Assembly: GCA_009801015.1 (NCBI GenBank)
Contig: VHZZ01006584.1
Coordinates: 23,599-48,877, forward strand
Direction of reading: 5' to 3'
DNA from: Silene noctiflora
Taxonomy: Eukaryota; Streptophyta; Magnoliopsida; Caryophyllales; Caryophyllaceae
Length of the DNA stretch: 25,279 nt
The position numbers and the translations under genes are program-made. Shown piece by piece: positions 10,801-18,699 of this stretch; position 1 is the first letter of the stretch, and the number at the start of each line of letters is the position of its first letter. The notes beneath the pieces are model-generated. The model had not been told where the DNA came from. It made no database searches and worked only from the letters and a program-made list of their open reading frames with translations.

Positions 10801-12973
10801 GGTAATTTGTTATAACATATCAAAACCAATATAGATTTAGCGTTTTCAAGCACCATGAATTGCAAAAACGAACATTAAAAATATTATTAAGCTGGATTTC
10901 ACATTGATATATCAAAAACTAGTTAATTATATTTGAAAACATTTTGTGATTGGATGAAATTTTTGATATTTCACTTTAGTTTACCAAAGTGTGAAACAAC
11001 ACAAACCTCAAGTCACCAAAGAATTAGTGAAGGTCTAAGGCAACATAACGAACCCAGTGAAACCTCAAGGCAGCAAAGTGAAATCAGCTAAAACCTAAAG
11101 GCATCAGATTGGAAATTTTCGTAAATAATATGTTGGCCATTCCTTCTTTTGGAACTGATTATTGTTCATCTAGAACCGCCTCGTGTACCTCTTAATGAAT
11201 TTTTGAACTTTCTCGCAAAAACATCCATGCATTATACATACATCATAGAAATTTATTGAAGTCTCATGTCTCCCTAGGTTTTTCACTAATTCAAATTGCA
11301 GCTTGTATATTCTTGATATATCACTTCTTCAAATCGCAGCTTCAAATTTATTGTTCTAGTTGGTTCTCTGATTTACTCCTTACTATTTAACATTTTCTTT
11401 GTGCAGGTAGTTGACGCATTATGTAATGTTGTGTCTGCATCACCAGCTAAAGCAGCAGCAGCAGTTGTTCTGCAGGTACAGTTTTCAATTTGCCATAATT
11501 CTGTCATTATCATTCATTTGTGTTCATTTTCATTATTAGGGAGTAGTGGTAGTATAAACTAGGAATAGTATGAATATATATGGTGTTCTTTATTTTCTGA
11601 TTTAAGGCAGTGATTATTGCTCCCAAGATTTTTGAAAAAATTCAATGTGATGATGCTAAACTTTTGTTTCTGTAAGCTATTTTTGTAATTACAAAGATCT
11701 TAATTAATCTTTCATGTATTTGTTTAATTAGGCGGAGAAAGAGCTCCAGCCTTGGATTGCTAAAGATGACGATCAAGGTCAGAAAATGTGGAAGGTCAAC
11801 CAGCGTATTGTGAAATTAATTGTGGAGTTGATGAGAAATTATGATACCCCAGAGTCATTAGTCATTTTGGCAAGTGCATCTGATCTTCTTTTACGTGCGA
11901 CCGATGGGATGCTTGTTGATGGAGAAGCTTGTACACTACCTCAATTAGAGGTATCGTATTTGGCTCAAAGTTATTAGCTTCAAATGCTTGCCTAAAATAT
12001 TATAGTATATCATTACTTTTCTTCTACATATTATTGAACATCGTTGGTTACTTTTGTTCACCTTAGTTTATCTTATCTAGTACCTCCTACCTTACCAGTA
12101 TGGCCATGATTATACATAGTTACAAAGACCGTAGAAACATACAAGAATTCTGGATTATCATCAGTTTGATATGAGTGATTTTTTAAAAATCAATTTTCTT
12201 GATGGTATGCATTAACTTTGTTGTAGCTTCTGGAAGCAACTGCCAGAGCAATACAACCAGTGCTGAAATGGGGAGAATCAGGATTAGCCGTTGCAGATGG
12301 TCTCTCCAACCTCTTAAAGGTACAATTTCGCCGCCTAAGGGCCCTCAGCAATCTTTTAGGAGTTCTTTATTTTGACGTTTATTCTACACTACAATGAGAT
12401 TACCGAGGTCCCTCAGAGGCCTCCGCCTTTCGTAGGGTAAGGGGTCGTTATATGCAACCCTACTCAGAAATTTAAAGCTAGAATAGAGAGTGTTTTACGG
12501 CATCGGGTATTGCACAAAGGGGCGTATGTATTCCTGTTGCGTAGAGCTGGCAAAAGCTAACAAACTCAAACCGCCTAAACCTTCACCGGATAGAACCTGA
12601 AAGTATGGTGAACCCCATCCTACCCAACTCAAAGTTATTTACATAACCAAGTTCATTTGGTCCTCTCTTGCAGTGCCGTGTACCTGCTACTATCACATGC
12701 CTCTCTCATCCGAGTGCACTTGTGCGGGCCCGCAGCATCTCCGTACTCCGAGACATATTGCAGAATGGATCAATAAAATCCGGGTTTAAATTGGAAAACA
12801 AGAATGGAGCCCATGGACCTCCCTTACAGTTCCTGCGTCCAGGAATAATGGACTGGCAAGCTGATGTCGAAAAATGTATGACTTGGGAAGCTCATACTCG
12901 AATTTCAAGAGGGAATACCATCCAGTATCTTGATATGGCGGCCAAGGAATTAGGTTGTAAAATAACCATCTGA
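1828..12973 (+). CDS. GI: GIGANTEA, circadian clock/photoperiod protein (14 coding exons)
   Basis: Known role of the family: GI is a large nuclear/cytosolic plant-specific protein that acts with HSP90 to stabilise ZTL and with FKF1 to remove CDF repressors, so promoting CONSTANS and FT under long days. Seen here: coding exons 1828-1914, 4159-4230, 4405-4459, 4775-4917, 5213-5478, 5696-5751, 6409-6649, 6746-6896, 7371-7580, 9071-10642, 11407-11475, 11732-11950, 12227-12319 and 12674-12973. All introns are GT-AG and all phases join, giving 3534 bp (1177 residues; Arabidopsis GI has 1173). The N terminus carries SERWIDGLQFSSLFWPPP and the C terminus AAKELGCKITI, both GI hallmarks. The start is the first ATG after the inferred ATG-free leader. 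No domain outside GI itself is recognised. No stop, frameshift or exon loss is seen, so the copy appears functional. Confidence 0.97.
1915..4158 (+). other. GIGANTEA coding intron 1 (2244 bp)
   Basis: This is the longest intron of the gene, running from donor GTGAGA at 1915 to acceptor CCTATCAG at 4158. It separates the 29-residue first coding exon from the rest. Open frames within it, for example a 110-codon one at 3210-3542, show no resemblance to GI or to any family I recognise, and I treat them as chance. Its base composition is less AT-rich than the later introns. No transposon termini were recognised in it. Confidence 0.8.
7893..7960. mobile_element. SINE-like relic in GI intron 9
   Basis: The stretch around AACGACGTCAG...CGTTAATCCCAAAATGATG resembles the 'ACGACATCAGAGCCTTAATCCCAAAATGATT' type core that recurs in plant SINEs. 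It is a short fragment without recognisable pol III boxes or tail, and is identified from memory of the family only. Confidence 0.4.
8230..8420. mobile_element. SINE-like relic (GGTCGGATGTATGCAGCC) in intron 9
   Basis: GGGTAAAGGGAGG, GGTCGGATGTATGCAGCC, TTACCCTTGTGTTAGCAACA and AAGAGGCTGTTTCCGAATGA follow one another at about 8251-8327, matching the well-known core shared by several dicot SINE families. The ends and target duplication could not be fixed. The element lies inside GI intron 9, the second-longest GI intron (1490 bp). Confidence 0.6.
8600..8740. repeat. Repeat with AGACCGTCTCACA motif in intron 9
   Basis: TGTGAGACCCTCTTACATG at about 8604 and AGACCGTCTCACA at about 8688 are opposite-strand versions of one motif (TGTGAGAC / GTCTCACA), about 70 bases apart. 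This looks like the arms of a small degenerate inverted-repeat element. Class and borders are uncertain. Confidence 0.35.
8767..8960. mobile_element. Stowaway-like MITE relic in GI intron 9
   Basis: GTACTCTCTCC at about 8768 is followed by TTTCCGTTTCATATTTTGGG and TCAAAGTTATAAAACTTTAA at 8788-8827. This resembles the CTCCCTCCGTCCC...GGTCAAAGTTxxAAAACTTTGACC start of Stowaway-like MITEs. The opposite end is not clear, so the element is probably truncated. Confidence 0.45.
9071..10642 (+). CDS. GI: GIGANTEA large exon 10 (residues about 428-951)
   Basis: This 1572-bp exon, flanked by acceptor TTTATCAG and donor GTGCGC, encodes almost half of GI (part of the gene entry above, not a separate gene). 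It starts IEVPAAEATIEATAQG and ends SAQQGWRQ. Between about residues 600 and 646 it has basic clusters KGKKRSR, SKKHR and RKPKK, in the part of GI where nuclear-localisation signals are expected. The stretch between the second basic cluster and 'FDSYVLAAVCALACE', and the serine/asparagine-rich segment at about residues 785-845, are where this protein differs most from Arabidopsis GI, as is usual for these linkers. Confidence 0.95.
10691..11119. mobile_element. Foldback/MULE-like MITE in GI intron 10
   Basis: The left arm (about 10701-10800) has GCTAATTTCACTTTGGTGCC then CTAAGGCTTGACAATTTTCA. The right arm (about 10976-11108), read on the - strand, has TTAGCTGATTTCACTTTGCT then GCCTTGAGG. The arms are long, imperfect inverted repeats with internally repeated TTTCACTTTGGTG blocks. 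TGGAACATTT at 10691-10700 and TGGAAATTTT at 11110-11119 are possible 9-10 bp target duplications, the length typical of Mutator-type insertions. No coding capacity is seen. Confidence 0.6.
12415..12480. mobile_element. SINE-like relic in GI intron 13
   Basis: CGCCTTTCGTAGGGTAAGGG followed by GTCGTTATATGCAACCCTAC is a diverged version of the GGTAAGG-GGTCG-ATGCAGCC core seen in the intron 9 SINE relic. Only this core is recognisable. Confidence 0.4.
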
Positions 12974-13718
12974 CATTTTGCTCTTGCATTCTTAGTTCTT
13001 AAGCTGACATTTTAATTGTTTTTTCTTTTTTTGTTAAAAATTGAGTGAGAAATATAATTCTGACAGCCATAAGGCAACTGATGTTTAGGTTGCTATGTCC
13101 CTAACTGAAATATGTAAACCTCATTTCTTTCTTTTGTGGTTTAAAGTGATGGCTGATTTATATACCACAACGTAGGAAACCCCTTGGTCAAATCTCGACC
13201 ATCACCTGGATTCGCTGCCTGGATCTCTGGATGTATATCTTGTTAAGAGTACGACATCTATAAATATTTCCTCTTTATCTACAATTAAAGTGTGTACATA
13301 TTCTATTTTGGGTATTTTTGTTTGATACAACATATTTCTTTCTTTCCGTCTTTCTACTCAGTATCATTCCTCACCAGTCACCAGTCACCCACCACTCACC
13401 ATCCTCCCTCCTTACATTTTAGTAGTTTGAACAAAGTTTCCGTTTTTTTTTACTGACTTATAATATCATTTGGACATAAAGTAAGCTATTTTACTAAGTA
13501 ATACAGAGTAATAATACTAGAATCCAAACAACAAAAGCTAGTGCTACGGAGCCATACTCAAAGATAACAACATAAAAACATAAACAAATACTTTCTGCTA
13601 CAAGTATATAATTGCTAATGGTGAGATAACATCGGGTATCATTAGTATGTTGGAGTGTGGTAAACTTGGCACGAGCTTCCTTATCCAAATCTTCAGCAAT
13701 ACAAACAAATCTCAGGGG
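12974..13718 (+). other. GIGANTEA 3' UTR and short downstream spacer
   Basis: GI stops with TGA at 12971-12973. The following AT-rich DNA must contain its 3' UTR and polyadenylation site, but I see no canonical AATAAA near the expected place, so the end of the transcript cannot be set. TACAGAGTA near 13502 and CTACGGAG near 13545 hint at another small MITE scar. The spacer ends at the target duplication of the LTR element. Confidence 0.6.
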
Positions 13719-13723
13719 CCATT
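13719..13723. repeat. Target-site duplication CCATT, left copy
   Basis: CCATT directly precedes the 5' LTR and is repeated exactly at 17379-17383 directly after the 3' LTR. Five base pairs is the standard target duplication for Ty3/gypsy and Ty1/copia integration. Confidence 0.9.
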
Positions 13724-14530
13724 TGATGAGAGAATGTTGCAGCTCAGCACGAAATGAACAAAATGAACAGACTACACTACTGTTCAGTCAGACGCCAGAC
13801 TCAGCTGAGGTTTCAGCGATGGTTTCAGTACATTACTTGGGCGCCAAGTTTAATACTTGCTTGGACAACAAGTAAAGGTCGACTAATTAGCTGGAAAACG
13901 CGTATAGACAGCCACTATGACTGTTGTCATATCTATCCTAATTTTATTAAGTTTCCTAAGTATTTATTTATTAGCTTATTTATTTATTATCTAATTCTAG
14001 AATAAGAATAATAAGGCAGTTGTATTGGCCTTAGGAAAGTAGTGTTTTAGGTAAGTAAGAGTTATGAAAGGCGTGTATTAGCTGTTGCCTTAGGACGATT
14101 ATTAGTCGGTTATTAGCTCCTATATAAGGAGGTCTTGTATTATTTTAGATATTGTGAATTAATAAAAATTAAGCTAAAACTTTTCCGTTTACATGATTTG
14201 TAAACCCTAGGTTCGACGCGTTTCGTTCCAAACCTTGTTCTTGTTTGACGCGTTTCAGACATTAACACGATTGTTAGCAATAGGTCTTGCAAATCAATCA
14301 CCATTGGTTGAGTTATAGGTCTAGCTCAAGCAAATATCCTTTGTTTTTCTTTTGTTTCGTTCAATATATAAAAACACATAAAAATTACAGATTCAAATTA
14401 CTTTCAGACAGTCCTTAAAACCCGTTCAAATCATACGAAATTCCACAATCAGACAGTTCCAGCTACTGTCCAGTTTAGTTAATTCCGCTGCAAACTCACG
14501 AGTTCTATTCTTTGAGTAGAATTCGTATCA
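13724..14530 (+). mobile_element. 5' LTR of the gag-protease retrotransposon
   Basis: An 807-bp direct repeat with TG at its start (TGATGAGAG) and CA at its end (GTATCA). It matches 16573-17378 with about 45-50 substitutions by eye, roughly 6%. A strong TATATAAG lies at 14121-14128 within the near-palindrome CTCCTATATAAGGAG, implying transcription start near 14150 and hence a U3 of roughly 430 bp. Two direct repeats of TTYGACGCGTTTC lie near 14213 and 14247. One clear indel (about 8 bp) separates the LTRs near base 13750. Confidence 0.92.
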
Positions 14531-14534
14531 TAAG

Positions 14535-14546
14535 TGGTATCAGAGC
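14535..14546 (+). other. Primer-binding site for tRNA-Met
   Basis: TGGTATCAGAGC lies four bases after the 5' LTR. This is the standard plant LTR-retrotransposon primer-binding site, complementary to the 3' end of initiator tRNA-Met. Confidence 0.93.
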
Positions 14547-14570
14547 TTCAGCTTCTGATCCTTTATAGAG

Positions 14571-15474
14571 ATGGATTTTAATGATTCTATGTTCACGGAG
14601 AATGTTCGAAGGGCGATAGAGAATATGCACGAGTCTAATCCACGTTGGAAACCATGTAGAGAACCGGTCAAGTACATGGACGAGATCAAGATCAATGAAC
14701 TTCTAGAGTTTGTTGGTGGTTTGGATCCAGAAGAATATCTTGAATGGGAAAGGAAGATAGAGAGGATGTCCGACTTCAAGGATATTGATGATGAGAAGCG
14801 ATGTAAGTATGCAATCTTGAAGCTAAACAAGAACGGGTCTTTATGGTACGAGAGTTTGAAGGCTGCTAGGGCGCGTGAAGGGAAGGAGAAGTTAGCTTCA
14901 TGGGAGTCCTTAAAACGTAAGCTACGAAAGAGGTTTGTTCCCATAACTCATAAGATTGATTTATATCGCAAATTATTTGGGTTAATGCAAGGGAGTTTAA
15001 GTATTTGCGATTATATTACTGAATTTGAAAGAATAACCCTTATGAGTGAATTAGACGAGATTGAGGAACAAAAGATGGCTCGTTTCTTTTGAGGGATGAA
15101 CCTTAATATTGCTCAAGCGGTTGAGATGCACCTTTGTTATTCTTTCGACATGTTATGTGATCTTTGTATTAAGGCAGAAGGGCAATGTAAGGCTAGGCGT
15201 GCTAATAAATTGAATAAATCATTATCTTGGTCACAAAACGACATGTTAGATGCAGGAGATGCTAGTACGAGCACCAACATGGTTTCCCGTGATCTCACCC
15301 GTAGCAGTTTCTACAGTCCCTAAACCTGTTGTAACCTCTAAAGAACAAAGCGTTATGAAAGTTCGTTACTTTAAGTGTCAAGGTTTTCGACATTATCAGA
15401 ATGCTTGTCCTAATAAACGTAATATAGCTTTGAGGACAACAGTAGCTGTTCGTGATGAGTTGTTTGAAGAATAG
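14571..15474 (+). pseudogene. Retrotransposon gag, broken by stops and a frameshift
   Basis: The ATG at 14571 opens a 173-codon frame with a retrotransposon gag domain: NELLEFVGGLDPEEYLEWER, followed by RKRFVP, DLYRKLFGLMQGS and DYITEFE, the capsid-type pattern of plant Ty3/gypsy elements. A TGA at 15090-15092 interrupts it in the conserved MARF.xGMN stretch, where a sense codon is expected; the frame continues from 15093 to a stop at 15321-15323. The nucleocapsid-like part (15250-15474) is in the +1 frame, so an indel lies between about 15250 and 15320. It has a CCHC-type knuckle at 15367-15408 with Tyr in place of the first Cys. It ends at TAG 15472-15474, in frame with the protease ORF. 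Confidence 0.85.
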
Positions 15475-16575
15475 GACGAAACTAGAGGTGGCTTATTTAA
15501 TCTTGAGGAGGTCAAGGAGGAGAAGGAACAGGCTGAAACTTATGTTGCCCCTGTTTATAATACTTTGGTTATCCGTTTATTACAAACAAATTCAGTACCA
15601 GTAGACATGGAGCAACGTGATCAACTTTTCCATACAAAGTGTCAGGTAAAAGATAAGTGGTGTAGTGTAGTTGTTGATGGTGGTAGTTGTACGAATGCAG
15701 CTTCAAGTGAGATGGTGTCGAAACTCGCATTGCCAACCACGGCTCACCCAGAACCTTATGCTTTACATTGGTTAAACGATGGTAAGAAGGTGCAAGTTTC
15801 CAAACAGGTGCGTGTGTGCTTCGCCATGGGTTCTTATAGGGATGAAGTCTTATGTGATTTGGTTCCTATGGATGCTTGTCATATTCTTTTAGGGCGTCCT
15901 TGGCAATACGATCGAAGTGTGGTTCATAGAGGAAGAAGCAATGAGTACGAGTTGCTAGATAATGGGAAAAGGATTATGGTAAAACCTATGTCTTCTAAAG
16001 CTATACTTTCTATGCATTCTGGTTGTAAGAAAAGTTCGAGTCTCACCATATTAGCAATAGAAAACAAGCTTGAGAAATATCTTGGCGAGGATGAGTTATG
16101 GAGCAACCACATTGACCATTCAGTTGATTTCAATCGTCCACCTTATTTGGACAATTATGAAGATGGGGAAGCGGTTGTTACAAAGCTTAAGGCACCATGT
16201 GTTTCATCAAATTCAAGCTATGAGCTCAAGCTATTTGCTAATCCAATAACAAGTGCAATCAAGTCTTGTGGCTATTTGTTTGATTTTCAGGTGCAAAAGG
16301 ATGCTACAACTATGGAGGATTCATCTTGTTTACAGTGCTTATTAAACAACGGGGATTGTGATAATTTGTCTATGCTTGTGCACGGAGGGAGGTGGGGTGG
16401 ATGGCACAAGGGAACCTCGAAGTTATGGGACAAGAAGAAGGTAGAAGGCATAAGTTTAAGATCATGTTTGTTGCTGATATTCATCTTCCTTTTTGCTCTC
16501 TTGTTTATGTTACTTGATCCCGGAGATATGAGGCTACATGAATTGAGGACAATTCCTTTTCGTTTGGGGGGATAA
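15475..16575 (+). pseudogene. Retroelement protease-like frame with unknown C-terminal part
   Basis: The frame runs from just after TAG 15472 to TAA 16573-16575. It contains a retropepsin-like domain with VVVDGGSCTNAASSEMV (Asp codon 15676-15678), VLCDLVPMDACHILLGRPW and QYDRSVVHRG, the pattern of plant Ty3/gypsy proteases that carry D-G-G-S in place of D-T/S-G. After the protease (from about 16000) come some 190 residues I do not recognise. They end with a hydrophobic stretch LLLIFIFLFALLFMLL (about 16468-16515) and the tail LHELRTIPFRLGG. That tail resembles the DLRTNPFxxGG end of many gypsy polyproteins, suggesting that RT, RNase H and integrase were lost between protease and the extreme C terminus. 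The stop codon TAA overlaps the start of the 3' LTR. Confidence 0.8.
16563..16572 (+). other. Polypurine tract
   Basis: TTTGGGGGGA lies directly before the 3' LTR, in the position of the plus-strand primer of LTR retrotransposons. It also encodes the last residues of the upstream frame. Confidence 0.9.
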
Positions 16576-17378
16576 TGTGAGAATATTGCAGCTCAGCAAT
16601 GAAATGAACAGACTCCACTACTGTTCAGTCAGACGCCAGACTCAACTAAGGTTTCAGCGATGGTTTCAGTACATTACTTGGGCGCTACGTTTAATACTTG
16701 CTTGGACAACAAGTAAAGGTCGACTAATTATCTGGAAAACGCGTATAGACAGCCACTAGGACTGTTGTCATATCTTTCCTAATTTTATTAAGTTTCCTAA
16801 GTATTTATTTATTAGCTTATTTATTTATTTCCTAATTCTAGAATAAGAATAATAAGGCAATTGTGTTGGCCTTAGGAAAGTCGTGTTTCAGGTAAGTAGG
16901 AGTTGTGAGAGGCGTGTGCTAGCTGTTGCCTTAGGTTGTTTATTAGTCGGTTATTAGCTCCTATATAAGGAGGTCTTGTATTGTTATTTTAAAGAGATCG
17001 TGTGTGAGTTTATAAAATTAAGCTTAACCTTTTTCGTTTACATGATTTGTAAACCCTAGGTTCGACGCGTTTCGTTCCAAACCTTGTTCTTGCTTGACGC
17101 GTTTCAGACATTAACACGATTGTTAGCAATAGGTCTTGTGAATCAATCACCATTGGTTGAGTTATAGGTCTAGCTCAAGCAAATATCCTTTGTTTTTCTT
17201 TTGTTTCGTTCAATATACAAAAACACATAAAAATTACAGATTCAAATTACTTTCAGACAGTCCTTAAAACCGTTCAAATCATATGAAATTCCAAAATCAG
17301 ACAGTTCCAGCTACTGTCTAGTTTAGTTAATTCTGCCGCAAACTCACGAGTTCTATTCTTTGAGTAGAATTCTTATCA
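16573..17378 (+). mobile_element. 3' LTR of the gag-protease retrotransposon
   Basis: An 806-bp partner of the 5' LTR. It begins TAATGTGAG where the 5' LTR begins TGATGAGAG, so the terminal TG has mutated to TA here. It ends in TTATCA, followed by the target duplication CCATT. Its TATATAAG at about 16973 is intact and could still act as a promoter toward 17.4 kb. Confidence 0.92.
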
Positions 17379-17383
17379 CCATT
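17379..17383. repeat. Target-site duplication CCATT, right copy
   Basis: Exact copy of the five bases at 13719-13723, directly after the CA end of the 3' LTR. Confidence 0.9.
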
Positions 17384-18145
17384 GAGGCGATTAAGCTGCA
17401 TGAACACAAGAACAAGATCACTTACGCTGCAAGAGCTTAGAAAGATTCTATTTTTATTTTTAATAAAACAATTGAAAACCAAATGTATACGATCCCATTT
17501 ATTGGAGTACAAAAACAGTGATTAGCCATGAGGTTATCAATGTGACATGCGAGTTATTTACATTAGGTGCGAAATTTGCGAGATTAAAAAAAAAAGAAAA
17601 CGAGCGTAGATGATAGAGTTATACTAAGTGTGAGTGTATGAGTGTGTCATCTTATACAGTACGAATGAGGATATATCACATGGAAAGATAAAAAATCTTC
17701 ATCAATAAGTTTTCCTTGTGACGGAGAGTATCCGTCACAAGCGGAAGACGGATCAGGTTGATACCATATGATTTAAATATGGGTAAAGATAACCAATTTT
17801 ATTTTCCAATAAAATAATGGGTAGATGTGACTAAAGAGGAATGGTTGACTTCACGCAATTAAAAATAATAAAGAATATTGGGTTCCCTATGCAATGAGCG
17901 GCAAAACCATTCACATTTCAGTGTCATTTCTCTTCTTTTCCTCATTTTGTATTGCAAACCCTCACAAATTCCTCTCTCCCAAAACCCTAATACATCTCCC
18001 TCTTTATCTCCATTATCACGATCATCATCAACAATCTTCATCTTGATGACCCAACTTAGGTGGTAAAATTTTTATTCCGCGGTCTCCCCAATTAAGGTGG
18101 TAATGCCTTCAAGTCCATCTTCATTATCTCGATCATTGCCCGAAG
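17384..18145. other. Unassigned spacer after the LTR element
   Basis: No gene was recognised. GTGACGGAGAGTATCCGTCA at about 17719 is an imperfect palindrome, followed by CAAGCGGAAGACGGATC; the GACGGA/TCCGTC motif is often seen at the ends of small repeats in Caryophyllales-like genomes. From about 17900 the + strand becomes pyrimidine-rich (CTCTTCTTTTCC, CTCTCTCCC), like a plant 5' leader, ahead of the small gene-like locus at 18146. CATCTTCATTATCTCGATCA near 18117 is a repeat of the CTTTATCTCCATTATCACGA stretch near 18001. Confidence 0.45.
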
Positions 18146-18562
18146 ATGAAGAAGATGATGGTTGAAAAAACACCACCCAAAAAGCCTGTGAAAAATGCAG
18201 CCGAAAGTAATGTTACTATCTTTATTTTTTTTTTTTTTTTGCAATTAATTTTATTTTGTTAAAATGCCAGGATGTTTTTTTTTTTAATATATACCTTTGT
18301 ATGTTGCCATTGTAGCCGTAGATGAGAATAAGGCTAGAGGAAAGCAACCGATGGTGGAGACTGACAGCTGTGAGGGAAGTGCGGAGATCTCGGAAAGCGA
18401 AGGGACAGGTGAAGGTAATATTACCATCTTTATTTTATTTTTTCACTTGCAATTGATTTTTATTTTGTTAAAATGTTTAGGGTGTTTTTTGAATATATAT
18501 CTTTGCATGTTGCCATTGTAGCCGTAGATGAGAAGAAGGAGAAGAAAGCTAAAGGAAAGTAG
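18146..18562 (+). pseudogene. Gene-like locus of charged exons with a duplicated intron/exon unit
   Basis: Not recognised as any family. A frame from ATG 18146 gives MKKMMVEKTPPKKPVKNAAE to 18206 (donor GTAATG). After TTGTAG at 18315, exon 18316-18414 gives VDENKARGKQPMVETD then SCEGSAEISESEGTGE. After a second TTGTAG, an exon from 18522 gives VDEKKEKKAKGK and TAG at 18560-18562. Phases agree across both junctions, for 66 residues. Both introns (109 and 107 bp) begin GTAATRTTAC and end ATGTTGCCATTGTAG, so an intron+exon unit was tandemly duplicated. Coding-like sequence of the same type continues in frame past the TAG to about 18690, where NEGSEEIS matches CEGSAEIS. The locus is therefore either a small lysine/glutamate-rich gene with an early stop or a decaying pseudogene. 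Confidence 0.45.
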
Positions 18563-18699
18563 CCGATGAAGGGCGGAAAGGAGAAGAAGGGTGGTAAAAA
18601 GGATAGTAAAGAACCGGTGGTGGAGATTGATGACAATGAGGGAAGTGAGGAGATCTCGGCAATCGATGGTCAGGCGAGAGTAATAATTGAGATGACAAC

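Larger units (their letters stand above)
13724..17378 (+). mobile_element. Complete non-autonomous Ty3/gypsy-type LTR element
   Basis: The 3655-bp element has paired LTRs, a tRNA-Met primer-binding site, a polypurine tract and an exact 5-bp target duplication. Between the LTRs are only 2042 bp, with a decayed gag followed by an aspartic-protease-like frame. Reverse transcriptase, RNase H and integrase motifs are absent, so movement would have needed proteins from a related full-length element. The gag type and the PBS fit the chromovirus branch of Ty3/gypsy, but the lineage is not settled. It lies in the same orientation as GI, about 750 bp beyond its stop codon. Confidence 0.9.

Noticed and set aside
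14540-14944. 134-codon - strand frame over the retrotransposon gag
   Set aside because: The + strand frame carries the recognisable gag motifs; the antisense frame is its mirror.
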